From an uncultured Eisenbergiella sp. (GTDB taxonomy: Bacteria > Bacillota > Clostridia > Lachnospirales > Lachnospiraceae), in the NCBI GenBank assembly GCA_947630215.1, contig CANRGX010000002.1:62001-126000 (forward strand): DNA of 64,000 bases, given 5' to 3'. Of this stretch, positions 52,345-61,972 are shown piece after piece. The notes beneath the pieces were generated by a model. That model was given only the letters and a program-made list of their open reading frames with translations, was not told where the DNA came from and did no database searches. Numbering within the stretch: position 1 is the first letter of the stretch; the number at the start of each line of letters is the position of its first letter. Position numbers and translations under genes: made by a program.

Positions 52345-53056
52345 TCCCTATCAGGTGCTCGGCGTTTCGGAAAACGCGTCCGAGGAGGAGATCAAAAAAG
52401 CATATCGGAAGCTGAGCCGGATCTACCATCCGGACGCCAATGTCAACAATCCCAACAAGGCGCAGGCGGAGGAAAGATTCAAGGAGATCCAGCAGGCGTA
52501 CCAGCAGATTATGAAGGAACGGGAGCAGGGCGGCGGCAGTTACGCCGGCGGCTCCTATGGATATGGAGGTACCCAGACAGGTTCCGGCAGCTTTGACGAC
52601 TTTTTTGAACAGTTTTTCGGCGGCTATGCCGGCTATGGACAGGGCGGCGGCCGGACGGGGCGTGAAAACGCGCAGGAGGATCCCGATTCCATCCATATGC
52701 GGGCGGCGGCAAACTATCTCAACAGCAGACATTTTGCCGAGGCGCTGCATGTGCTCGACGGGATTTCCGAACGGACGGCCCTGTGGTATTATTACAGTTC
52801 CGTGGCAAATCAGGGAATGGGCAACAACGCGGCGGCGCTGGAGCAGGCGCAGAGGGCCGTTTCCCTGGATCCGCAGAATGCCGAATTTATCAACTGGAAG
52901 AACCGGCTGGAGGCCGGAGGGGCCTGGTATGCAGGCAGACAGGCGCAGTATGGCGGGATGCCGTCAGCAGCGGGCAGCAGCTTCTGCTGGAGGCTTTGCC
53001 TGGCGAACCTTATCTGCAATCTGTGCTGCGGCGGACGGATGTGTCTGTACTGCTAA
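52337..53056 (+). CDS. J-domain protein with Gly-rich linker, TPR-like segment and Cys-rich tail
   Basis: DnaJ-like protein of 239 residues. The J domain covers residues 1-65 with the essential HPD at 31-33 ([14 protein letters not shown]). A Gly/Tyr-rich linker (about 70-120, with [17 protein letters not shown]) follows. A helical TPR-like segment (about 120-195, [33 protein letters not shown]) ends in a hydrophobic tail with seven Cys in the last 21 residues. The zinc-finger and client-binding domains of true DnaJ are absent. It overlaps the DUF5685 gene, and GGGAGGAAAAG lies before its ATG. The intact HPD means it can stimulate an Hsp70. Confidence 0.85.
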   Translation: MRNPYQVLGVSENASEEEIKKAYRKLSRIYHPDANVNNPNKAQAEERFKEIQQAYQQIMKEREQGGGSYAGGSYGYGGTQTGSGSFDDFFEQFFGGYAGYGQGGGRTGRENAQEDPDSIHMRAAANYLNSRHFAEALHVLDGISERTALWYYYSSVANQGMGNNAAALEQAQRAVSLDPQNAEFINWKNRLEAGGAWYAGRQAQYGGMPSAAGSSFCWRLCLANLICNLCCGGRMCLYC

Positions 53057-53107
53057 ACGGCGGTTTCGGGCAGCGCAAAAAAGGACAGGGACAGTTAAAA
53101 ATCTCCA

Positions 53108-53136
53108 TTGCAATTTTCAAAAGGCCGTGTTATAAA
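53108..53136 (+). promoter_or_regulatory. Promoter of the MATE transporter gene
   Basis: TTGCAA (53108-53113), 17-bp spacer, TATAAA (53131-53136), 33 bp before the gene. Confidence 0.75.
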
Positions 53137-53168
53137 TGCTTTTTGGATGTGCGAAAGGAGATTTTTTT

Positions 53169-54524
53169 ATGGTAAAGGATATGACGCAGGGCAGCCCCAG
53201 AAAGCTGATTCTGGGGTTTGCCGTGCCCTTGATATTGGGAAATCTGTTTCAGCAGTTTTACAGTCTGGTAGATACGGTCATCGTGGGAAAATTTTTGGGC
53301 GTCACAAAGCTGGCCGCGGTGGGAGCCACCGGTTCCATCAACTTTTTGATCATCGGATTCTGCATGGGTGTCTGCAGCGGCTTTTCCATCCCCATTTCCC
53401 AGCGCTTTGGCGCGAAGGACGAAAAGGGGCTGCGCCGCTATGTGGCCAACAGCGCCTGGCTGGGCGCGGCGGTGGCGGTGGTTATGACCGCCCTGACGGT
53501 TCTGCTGTGCCGGCAGATTCTGATCTGGATGCGCACGCCTTCGGATATCATAGAGGATTCCTATCGCTATATTGTGATTATTTTTGCCGGTATCCCGGTG
53601 ACGATTCTGTATAATCTCACCTCCGCGATTATCCGTTCCATGGGGGATTCCAGGACGCCGGTCTATTTTCTGACGCTGGCCGCCGGTCTGAATATTTTGC
53701 TGGATCTGTTCTGTATCCTGGTTCTGCATATGGGCGTGGCGGGCGCCGCCGTGGCCACCGTGGTTTCCCAGGCCGTCTCCGGCGTCTGCTGTCTGATTTT
53801 CATGATCCGGAAATTTGAAATCCTGCGGATGAGCAGGCAGGAGGCCAGGCCGCAGTTGAAGCTGATGCTGCGGTTGTTTTCCATGGGAGTTCCCATGGGG
53901 CTGCAGTATTCGATCACCGCCATCGGCAGCGTGATTCTGCAGAGTGCCGTCAATGTGCTGGGCTCCGCGGCGGTGGCTGCGGTGACGGCGGCGGGCAAGA
54001 TCAGTATGTTTTTCAGCGTGGTCTTTGATTCCCTGGGCGCAACCATGGCCACCTACGCCGGGCAGAATATGGGCGCGCGGCGGGCGGATCGGATCCGGCA
54101 GGGCCTGCGGGACGCCAACATCATGGGGTGTATTTATGCGGCGGCCGCCTTTGTGGTACTTTTCTTCTTCGGGCGGTATATCGCCTATCTGTTTGTGGAC
54201 GCGTCGGAGACGGAAATCTTAAATCATGTCCGGCAGATGCTTCTGGTAAACAGCGCGTTTTACGTATTTCTGGCCTTCGTGAATATTGTGCGTTTCCTGA
54301 TACAGGGCGTGGGCTACTCGTCGCTGGCCATTTTTTCCGGCGTCAGCGAGATGATTGCCCGTTCCTTTGCCGGTTTTGTGCTGGTTCCGGCCTTCGGGTT
54401 TTCGGCGGTCTGCTTTGCCAACCCGCTGGCGTGGATCTTCGCCGATCTGTTTTTGTTCCCCGCCTATTTCTGGATCATGAAGCGCGTGGAGGAATACTTT
54501 GACGGCAGGCGGGTGCAGCTGTAG
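53169..54524 (+). CDS. MATE family efflux transporter
   Basis: Twelve-helix multidrug/toxin exporter of 451 residues. N-terminal family segments are LILGFAVPLILGNLFQQFYS and DTVIVGKFLGVTKLAAVGA, and the second half begins around ARPQLKLMLRLFSMGVPMGL. These proteins use Na+ or H+ gradients to expel cationic drugs or metabolites; the substrate is unknown. Start: the ATG at 53169 has AAAGGAG at good spacing, and the upstream in-frame ATG at 53136 overlaps the -10. Encoded just before, but apparently separate from, the two-component system. Confidence 0.92.
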   Translation: MVKDMTQGSPRKLILGFAVPLILGNLFQQFYSLVDTVIVGKFLGVTKLAAVGATGSINFLIIGFCMGVCSGFSIPISQRFGAKDEKGLRRYVANSAWLGAAVAVVMTALTVLLCRQILIWMRTPSDIIEDSYRYIVIIFAGIPVTILYNLTSAIIRSMGDSRTPVYFLTLAAGLNILLDLFCILVLHMGVAGAAVATVVSQAVSGVCCLIFMIRKFEILRMSRQEARPQLKLMLRLFSMGVPMGLQYSITAIGSVILQSAVNVLGSAAVAAVTAAGKISMFFSVVFDSLGATMATYAGQNMGARRADRIRQGLRDANIMGCIYAAAAFVVLFFFGRYIAYLFVDASETEILNHVRQMLLVNSAFYVFLAFVNIVRFLIQGVGYSSLAIFSGVSEMIARSFAGFVLVPAFGFSAVCFANPLAWIFADLFLFPAYFWIMKRVEEYFDGRRVQL

Positions 54525-54541
54525 GACAGAAAATGCGGATT

Positions 54542-54584
54542 TTTGCAGAACCTTCACAGTTTATACATAATTTGCTGGTATACT
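54542..54584 (+). promoter_or_regulatory. PhoP-box-like direct repeats and promoter of the two-component system
   Basis: Hexamers at 11-bp steps: TTTGCA (54542), TTCACA (54553), TACATA (54564). Then an extended -10, TGG-TATACT (54576-54584). There is no good -35 at 17 bp, which suggests an activated promoter, plausibly autoregulated by the encoded OmpR-family regulator. Confidence 0.6.
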
Positions 54585-54640
54585 TTCTTCAACGAGGAAA
54601 AAGGCCGGGACAAGCCTGGCAGGGAAAGGCGGCGCAGAGT

Positions 54641-55318
54641 ATGGAAAAACGAAAAATCCTGGTGGTAGACGACGAGAGCAGGATGCGGAAGCTGGTGAAG
54701 GATTTTCTGCAGCGGGAAAATTTTGAGGTGCTGGAGGCCGGAGACGGCAGCGAGGCGCTGGACATCTTCTTTTCCCAGAAGGATATTGCGTTGATCCTTC
54801 TGGATGTGATGATGCCCAAAATGGACGGCTGGCAGGTGTGCAAAGAGATCCGCAGCTATTCCAAGGTTCCCATCATCATGCTGACCGCCAGAGGAGATGA
54901 AAAGGATGAACTGCAGGGCTTTGATCTGGGCGTGGACGAATATATTTCCAAGCCCTTCAGCCCGCGGATTCTGGTGGCCCGCGTGGAAGCCATCCTGCGG
55001 CGTACCCTGGAGGGAGCCGGCAGCGAACAGGTGCTGGAGGCCGGCGGGATCCGGCTGGACAAGACGGCCCATATGGTACAGGTGGACGGACAGGACGTGG
55101 AGTTAAGCTATAAAGAGTTCGAGCTGTTGTCCTATTTTTTGGAAAATAAGGGGATCGCCCTGTCCAGGGAGAAGATTCTCAACAATGTCTGGAACTACGA
55201 TTATTTCGGGGACGCCCGCACCATTGATACCCATGTCAAAAAGCTGCGCAGCAAGCTGGGGGAAAAGGGCGATCTGATCAAAACCATCTGGGGCATGGGA
55301 TATAAATTTGAAGCGTGA
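54641..55318 (+). CDS. OmpR/PhoB-family response regulator
   Basis: DNA-binding regulator of 225 residues. The receiver domain has the acidic pocket VVDDESRM, phospho-acceptor Asp in LILLDVMMPKMDG, the conserved Thr/Ser in MLTARGDE and the Lys in YISKPFSPRILVAR. The C-terminal winged helix (about 125-223) ends in NVWNYDYFGDARTIDTHVKKL. The ATG at 54641 has only a distant AGGGAAAGG as ribosome site. Its stop overlaps a GTG in the frame of the histidine kinase, which starts 18 bp later. The promoter repeats fit PhoB/PhoP-type binding. Confidence 0.93.
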   Translation: MEKRKILVVDDESRMRKLVKDFLQRENFEVLEAGDGSEALDIFFSQKDIALILLDVMMPKMDGWQVCKEIRSYSKVPIIMLTARGDEKDELQGFDLGVDEYISKPFSPRILVARVEAILRRTLEGAGSEQVLEAGGIRLDKTAHMVQVDGQDVELSYKEFELLSYFLENKGIALSREKILNNVWNYDYFGDARTIDTHVKKLRSKLGEKGDLIKTIWGMGYKFEA

Positions 55319-55335
55319 AGCGGCGGGAGGAAGCC

Positions 55336-56808
55336 ATGAGAAATTCGATCCGCAGCCAGCTGGCGGTCATTTTTATCGGCCTGATGGCGGGCATGATCCT
55401 GCTGAGCTGGTTTGTCAACAATACGTTTCTGGAACGCTATTATATCCGCAACAAGCAGGAGGTGTTGCTGCGCGTCTACCAGGAGATGCAGCGGGCCGCG
55501 GACGGAGGCAGTCTGACCTCCGAAAGCTACGATCTGAAGCTTCAGCAGGACTGCGCCAAATACAATCTTTCGCTTCTGGTGGTGGATGTGGATTCCCGCA
55601 CGGTCAAGATTTCCGGCAACGATTCCGATTTCATGCGGCGCCAGCTTTTGCAGCATGTTTTCACACAGTCCGGAGAAAACGCGCAGATCATGGAGAAAAC
55701 GGATCGCTATACCATACAGCGGGTGGGCGATCCCCAGTCCCATATGGAATACATTGAGATCTGGGGAATACTGCCCAACCAGAACTTCTTTATTATCCGG
55801 ACGGCGCTGGAGGGAATCAAGGACAGCGTGCGGATCGCCAACCGCTTCCTGGCCTATGTGGGAATTGTGGTCCTTTTGGCCAGCGGAGTTCTCATCTGGT
55901 TCGTTTCCCGCGGGATCACCAGTCCGATCCTGAGACTGACGGAAATCTCCCAGCGCATGACCCATCTGGATTTCGAGGCGCGCTACGAGGGAAAGGCGCA
56001 CAATGAAATCGCGCTTCTGGGGGAAAATATCAACAAACTTTCCGATACCTTAAAGACCACGATCTCCGAACTGAAAACCGCCAACAACGAACTGGTGCGG
56101 GACATTCAGAAAAAAACCGAGATCGACGAAATGCGCCGGGAGTTTCTTTCCAACGTTTCCCATGAGTTGAAAACGCCTATCGCACTGATCCAGGGGTACG
56201 CAGAAGGGCTGCAGGAAGGGCTCTGCGAGGATGCGGAGAGCCGGCAGTTTTACTGCGAGGTCATCGTAGACGAGGCCTCCCGCATGAACGAAATGGTCAA
56301 AAAGCTGCTGGCCTTGAATGAACTGGAGTCCGGCAGGGACCAGGCGGTGATGGAGCGGTTCGATATCACAGCGCTCATCCGCAATTATCTGCAGTCGGCG
56401 CAGATTCTGGCCAGCCAGAACGGAATTGAGGTGAATTTCTGCCAGGAGCAGCCGGTCTATGTCTGGGGCGACGAGTTTCGGACGGAAGAAGCCTTTACCA
56501 ATTATTTTTCCAATGCGGTCCATCACTGCAGCAAAGAAAAAAGAATTGAGATCCGCGTGGTGAACCGGGAAAAGCACGCGCGGATTTCGGTATTCAATAC
56601 GGGAGAGCCGATTCCGGAAGAAGCGCTGCCGCATCTGTGGGAGAAATTTTATAAGGTGGATAAGGCCAGGACGCGGGAGTACGGCGGAAGCGGCATCGGG
56701 CTGTCCATTGTCAGGGCCGTCATGGAATCCATGAATCAGAATTACGGCGTAATCAACTATGAAAACGGCGTCTGCTTCTGGTTCGAGTTGGAGCTGGCGC
56801 AGCAGTAG
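55336..56808 (+). CDS. Sensor histidine kinase
   Basis: Membrane histidine kinase of 490 residues partnered with the upstream regulator. TM1 is at about 9-28, an extracytoplasmic sensor loop at about 29-168, TM2 at about 170-190, and a HAMP domain to about 245. HisKA has the phospho-acceptor His in LSNVSHELKTPIALIQGY. The HATPase_c N-box is TNYFSNAVHHC, and the G boxes end in EYGGSGIGLSIVRAVME. The N-box shows N-A-V-H-H where N-A-x-K-(Y/H) is usual. GGGAGGAAG precedes the ATG at 55336. The signal sensed is unknown. Confidence 0.92.
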   Translation: MRNSIRSQLAVIFIGLMAGMILLSWFVNNTFLERYYIRNKQEVLLRVYQEMQRAADGGSLTSESYDLKLQQDCAKYNLSLLVVDVDSRTVKISGNDSDFMRRQLLQHVFTQSGENAQIMEKTDRYTIQRVGDPQSHMEYIEIWGILPNQNFFIIRTALEGIKDSVRIANRFLAYVGIVVLLASGVLIWFVSRGITSPILRLTEISQRMTHLDFEARYEGKAHNEIALLGENINKLSDTLKTTISELKTANNELVRDIQKKTEIDEMRREFLSNVSHELKTPIALIQGYAEGLQEGLCEDAESRQFYCEVIVDEASRMNEMVKKLLALNELESGRDQAVMERFDITALIRNYLQSAQILASQNGIEVNFCQEQPVYVWGDEFRTEEAFTNYFSNAVHHCSKEKRIEIRVVNREKHARISVFNTGEPIPEEALPHLWEKFYKVDKARTREYGGSGIGLSIVRAVMESMNQNYGVINYENGVCFWFELELAQQ

Positions 56809-56853
56809 GAGAGACGCTTTTTCGGGGGTTGTGCGCTTTTTGAAAAAAAGTGG

Positions 56854-56882
56854 TTGAAAAATGGTGACATTTAGGATACACT
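56854..56882 (+). promoter_or_regulatory. Promoter of efp
   Basis: TTGAAA (56854-56859), 17-bp spacer, TACACT (56877-56882), 45 bp before efp. Confidence 0.75.
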
Positions 56883-56927
56883 TGTAGAAGATTGAAAAGA
56901 GAGATTCTATCAGGAGGAAGAATTACT

Positions 56928-57485
56928 ATGATTTCTGCAGGTGATTTCAGAAACGGCGTCACGATTGAATATGAAGGGAATATTTATCAGATCATCGAGT
57001 TCCAGCATGTGAAGCCCGGAAAAGGGGCGGCCTTTGTCAGGACCAAGCTGAAGAATATCAAGAACGGCGGCGTTGTGGAGCGCACCTTCCGCCCTACGGA
57101 GAAGTGCCCGACCGCGCGCATTGACAGAAGGGATATGCAGTATCTGTATCAGGACGGCGATCTCTATACGTTCATGGACATGGAAACCTACGATCAGATT
57201 TCCTTAAACAAGGACACCATCGGCGACGCGCTCAAGTTTGTCAAGGAGAATGAGACCTGCAGGATTTGTTCTCATAACGGCAGTGTGTTCGCGGTGGAAC
57301 CTCCTCTGTTTGTGGAGCTTGCGATCACCGAGACGGAGCCCGGCTTTAAAGGGGATACCGCCACGGGCGCCAATAAGCCCGCCACGGTGGAGACCGGGGC
57401 GCTGGTGTACGTGCCTTTGTTTGTAAACGAGGGAGATGTGATTAAGATCGATACCCGGACGGGAGAGTATCTGTCCAGAGTCTGA
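56928..57485 (+). CDS. efp: Elongation factor P
   Basis: Translation factor of 185 residues that relieves ribosome stalling at polyproline stretches. The three beta-barrel layout is intact. The domain I loop is [17 protein letters not shown], with Lys32 at the position modified in many bacteria; the proline preceding it is typical. No modification genes (epmA, epmB or the rhamnosylation enzyme) are adjacent. AGGAGG precedes the ATG at 56928. It is monocistronic, bounded by a strong terminator. Confidence 0.96.
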   Translation: MISAGDFRNGVTIEYEGNIYQIIEFQHVKPGKGAAFVRTKLKNIKNGGVVERTFRPTEKCPTARIDRRDMQYLYQDGDLYTFMDMETYDQISLNKDTIGDALKFVKENETCRICSHNGSVFAVEPPLFVELAITETEPGFKGDTATGANKPATVETGALVYVPLFVNEGDVIKIDTRTGEYLSRV

Positions 57486-57501
57486 GAATCGGGTGAAGCG
57501 G

Positions 57502-57537
57502 CCCCGGAATACGGTTTTTCGTATTCCGGGGTTTTTT
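57502..57537 (+). terminator. Intrinsic terminator after efp
   Basis: Perfect 12-bp stem CCCCGGAATACG (57502-57513) / CGTATTCCGGGG (57520-57531), then TTTTTT. Confidence 0.95.
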
Positions 57538-57687
57538 GTGCCAAGCGTCTGGTTTGGCGCCCCTTCCGGGATATTTCTAAAAAAAGTATGAAATCGCAAT
57601 TTTTGGAACAGAATAAGAAAAGAGACGATAAAAAGAGATAAAATAAGAAAACAAAAGAAAAAAAGAGTTTTAGAAGTTTATTTCATG

Positions 57688-57716
57688 TTGCATAATGGAG
57701 GAAAGGAATCTAATAT
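57688..57716 (+). promoter_or_regulatory. SigmaA promoter of groESL
   Basis: TTGCAT (57688-57693), 17-bp spacer, TAATAT (57711-57716). The expected start site falls at or just before the CIRCE element. The purine-rich, A-rich sequence from about 57580 upstream could act as an UP element. Nothing else is seen in the gap after the efp terminator. Confidence 0.65.
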
Positions 57717-57728
57717 ACATTATAGTGT

Positions 57729-57755
57729 TTAGCACTCGATGACAAAGAGTGCTAA
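57729..57755 (+). promoter_or_regulatory. CIRCE element (HrcA operator) of groESL
   Basis: Perfect TTAGCACTC (57729-57737), 9-bp spacer, GAGTGCTAA (57747-57755). It lies at the start of the transcript, the classical position for HrcA repression of groESL. Confidence 0.97.
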
Positions 57756-57801
57756 CAAAACACAAAAGCAAGAAAATAATTTATATAAGGAGGCTGTAAT
57801 C

Positions 57802-58089
57802 ATGAAGTTAGTACCGTTAGGCGACAGAGTTGTGTTAAAGCAGTTGGTAGCGGAAGAAACGACCAAGTCCGGCATCGTTCTCCCCGGCCAGAGCAAGGAG
57901 AAGCCCCAGCAGGCGGAAGTCATTGCGGTAGGCCCCGGCGGTGTGATCGATGGCAAGGAAGTGAAGATGGAAGTCAAGGCCGGCGACCAGGTCATTTATT
58001 CCAAGTACGCGGGCACCGAAGTCAAGCTGGAGGACGAGGAATATATCGTTGTGAAGCAGTCCGATATCGTGGCGATTATCGAGGCATAA
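57802..58089 (+). CDS. groES: Co-chaperonin GroES
   Basis: Heptameric lid of the GroEL chamber, 95 residues. The N-terminal LVPLGDRVVLKQL, the mobile loop EETTKSGIVLPGQSKEKPQ and the closing IVVKQSDIVAIIEA are all typical. AAGGAGG precedes the ATG at 57802. groEL follows after 32 bp with its own AAAGGAGG. Heat-shock control by HrcA through the CIRCE element is expected. Confidence 0.97.
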   Translation: MKLVPLGDRVVLKQLVAEETTKSGIVLPGQSKEKPQQAEVIAVGPGGVIDGKEVKMEVKAGDQVIYSKYAGTEVKLEDEEYIVVKQSDIVAIIEA

Positions 58090-58106
58090 CGGCAGCACAA
58101 GCATAA

Positions 58107-59747
<1,641 letters not shown>

Positions 59748-59765
59748 TACGTTTCAGACAAAGAA

Positions 59766-59807
59766 ATGGCGGCGGCCGTCCTGTTTTGGACGGCGGCCGC
59801 CATTTTT
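59766..59807 (+). terminator. Intrinsic terminator after groEL
   Basis: A 16-bp stem (59766-59781 with 59788-59803) with one internal mismatch, followed by a T run. Confidence 0.9.
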
Positions 59808-59852
59808 GGTGTGGGACAGTCCGTCTCCCCATAGATAACCGGAAACGAAAAG

Positions 59853-59906
59853 TTTACAAAAAGTACATAATTTACTCATGATTTCCTCATATTCCCTGTG
59901 TAAGAT
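59853..59906 (+). promoter_or_regulatory. PhoP-box-like direct repeats and -10 of a second candidate small RNA
   Basis: Four hexamers at exact 11-bp steps: TTTACA (59853), TACATA (59864), CTCATG (59875), CTCATA (59886). TAAGAT (59901-59906) can act as -10. The last-hexamer to -10 distance is the same as at 17779 and 54542. Confidence 0.52.
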
Positions 59907-59912
59907 AATATT

Positions 59913-60004
59913 TGTAAAAGCAAAACAGCCAAAAACTTTTTCATTTTTCTTCCTTTCTATCATATAACGAGAACAGGCTCCCCGGTGAGGGAGCCTGTTC
60001 TTTT
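59913..60004 (+). ncRNA. Candidate small RNA between groEL and pepF
   Basis: The gap 59748-60118 has no ORF but two terminators. Between them, a transcript from about 59913 would contain an unstructured pyrimidine-rich stretch (59937-59960, with TTCTTCCTTTC complementary to GAAAGGAAGAA-type ribosome sites). It would end in a perfect 12-bp terminator hairpin (59971-60000). Its layout parallels the candidate at 17839. No known family is recognised. Confidence 0.48.
59971..60004 (+). terminator. Intrinsic terminator of the candidate small RNA
   Basis: Perfect stem GAACAGGCTCCC (59971-59982) / GGGAGCCTGTTC (59989-60000), loop CGGTGA, then TTTT. groEL already has its own terminator 170 bp upstream, so this one implies a separate transcript. 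Confidence 0.88.
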
Positions 60005-60030
60005 GTCGGGAACCAACGCTTTTTTACAAG

Positions 60031-60059
60031 TTGCCCTGGAAATGGATTCATGTTACAAT
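60031..60059 (+). promoter_or_regulatory. Promoter of pepF
   Basis: TTGCCC (60031-60036), 17-bp spacer, TACAAT (60054-60059), with extended -10 TG at 60051-60052. Confidence 0.72.
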
Positions 60060-60118
60060 AAAGTCAAAATGGCCGCCCGGCAAAGAAGCGGCGTCCAGAC
60101 AAGGAGGCAAAGGGGAAA

Positions 60119-61918
60119 ATGACAAAAAGCATTCCGGCGCGCGACAGCGTGCCTAAGGAATATACCTGGGCGGTGGAGGATCTGTTTCCTTCCGTACCGC
60201 TCTGGGAGGCCGCCTGCGGCAGAGCGCGCAGGATGGCGCAGGAGGCGGCGGGCTATGAAGGAAAGCTGGGAAACGGCGCTTCGGATCTGTTGTCCTACTG
60301 CCGTCTGACAGAGGAACTGTGGGGCCTGCTCAGCGATATCGGCGGTTATGCTTCCCGCATTCAGGATCAGGATACTGCCGACGCCAACGGACAGGCGCTG
60401 AACGCAAAGGCCTCCGCTCTGTGGACAGAATGCAGTTCCCTGCTGGCCTTTGAGGAGCCGGAGATTCTCGCGATCCCGGAGGAGAGACTGGAAGCGTTTT
60501 ATCAGGAAAATCCGCAGCTTCTGGCATACCGGCGCAGCATAGAAGAGACCCGCAGACTGGGGGACCACATCCTGGCCCCGGAACTGGAACGGGTGCTGGC
60601 CGGGGCAGGGCAGATGGCGCGTACCGCGCAGAACGCATATGGGATGCTGTGCAATGCGGATCTGACCTTTGCGCCGGTGACGGACGCCGCAGGACAGACG
60701 TATGAGGTGACCAACGGCAGTTATCTGACTCTGATGGAGAACCCGGATCGAAACGTGCGAAAGGCCGCCTTTGAGTCGCTTTACGGCGGTTATCAGAAGG
60801 TGATCAACACAGCGGCCGCCCTGCTTGGCGGGCAGATCGAAAAGCAGAAATTCTTTGCCGCCAACAGAAAGTATGAATCTACCATGCAGGCCGCGCTGCA
60901 CGCTACCAACGTTCCGGTATCGGTCTATCAGAATCTGATTGAGGCCGTACACGAGGACATCGGCTTTTTACACCGCTATATGCGCCTGCGCAAAAAGTGC
61001 ATGGGAGTGGAGCAGCTCCATATGTACGATCTGTACGCGCCCATGACGGCGGACGTGGATCTGGAGGTTCCCTTTGAAAAGGGAAAGGAGGATGTGCTGG
61101 CCGCCACGGCGGTCCTGGGAGAGGAATATACGCGCGTCCTGAAGGAGGGCTTTGAAAACCGCTGGATCGACAGATATGAGAACAGGGGAAAGCGCAGCGG
61201 CGCATACTCCGCGGGACAGCGGGTACATCCTTTTGTGCTTTTAAATTATAAGGATACGCTGGATTCGGAATTTACGCTGGCACACGAGATGGGACACGCC
61301 ATGCACTCCTGGTTCTCCAACCGCTATCAGCGTCCAGTGGACAGCCGGTATGTGATTTTTGTGGCGGAAGTGGCCTCCACCTGCAACGAGGCGCTGCTGA
61401 TGCGGTATCTGCTGGAGCACAATCAGGATAAGCGCGTGCGCATTTGTCTGATCCAGTATTTTCTGGAGCAGTTCCGGACGACGGTTTACCGGCAGACCAT
61501 GTTTGCGGAGTTTGAGATGCAGATCAATGCGGCCAGCGAACGGGGAGAGAGTCTGACCCCTGCGCTTCTCAACCGTATGTACCGGGAACTGAATCAGTAT
61601 TATTACGGGCCGGAGGTAGTCTGCGATCCGCAGATCGATATGGAATGGGCCCGGATTCCGCATTTTTATTACAATTTTTATGTGTTTCAGTATGCCACAG
61701 GCTTTTCCGCCGCCATGGCCCTTTCGGAGCGCATTCTCTCCGGTAAGGAAGGGGCGGTGAAGGAGTATCTTTCTTTTCTGTCCGGCGGCTGTTCCAAGGA
61801 TCCCGTCAGCCTGCTGAAGGGTGCCGGCGTGGATATGCGGACGGCGGAACCGGTGCGGGCGGCGCTGGCGCTGTTTGATTCCCTGCTGGATGAAATGGAG
61901 GAGTTATTGGGGGAATAA
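60119..61918 (+). CDS. pepF: Oligoendopeptidase F (M3 family)
   Basis: Cytoplasmic zinc metallopeptidase of 599 residues that degrades oligopeptides, typically 7-17 residues. The M3 zinc motif HEXXH is in FTLAHEMGHAMHSWFSN, with the third ligand Glu in VAEVASTCNEALL. Other family segments are GKRSGAYSAG and YYNFYVFQYATGFSAA. Full length. AAGGAGGCAAAGGGG precedes the ATG. Enzyme I follows 54 bp later. Confidence 0.95.
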   Translation: MTKSIPARDSVPKEYTWAVEDLFPSVPLWEAACGRARRMAQEAAGYEGKLGNGASDLLSYCRLTEELWGLLSDIGGYASRIQDQDTADANGQALNAKASALWTECSSLLAFEEPEILAIPEERLEAFYQENPQLLAYRRSIEETRRLGDHILAPELERVLAGAGQMARTAQNAYGMLCNADLTFAPVTDAAGQTYEVTNGSYLTLMENPDRNVRKAAFESLYGGYQKVINTAAALLGGQIEKQKFFAANRKYESTMQAALHATNVPVSVYQNLIEAVHEDIGFLHRYMRLRKKCMGVEQLHMYDLYAPMTADVDLEVPFEKGKEDVLAATAVLGEEYTRVLKEGFENRWIDRYENRGKRSGAYSAGQRVHPFVLLNYKDTLDSEFTLAHEMGHAMHSWFSNRYQRPVDSRYVIFVAEVASTCNEALLMRYLLEHNQDKRVRICLIQYFLEQFRTTVYRQTMFAEFEMQINAASERGESLTPALLNRMYRELNQYYYGPEVVCDPQIDMEWARIPHFYYNFYVFQYATGFSAAMALSERILSGKEGAVKEYLSFLSGGCSKDPVSLLKGAGVDMRTAEPVRAALALFDSLLDEMEELLGE

Positions 61919-61972
61919 CCGGGACTTCGGATTTTGGGAAGCAAATTTGGGGGAGCAAATTTGGGCAAGCAA

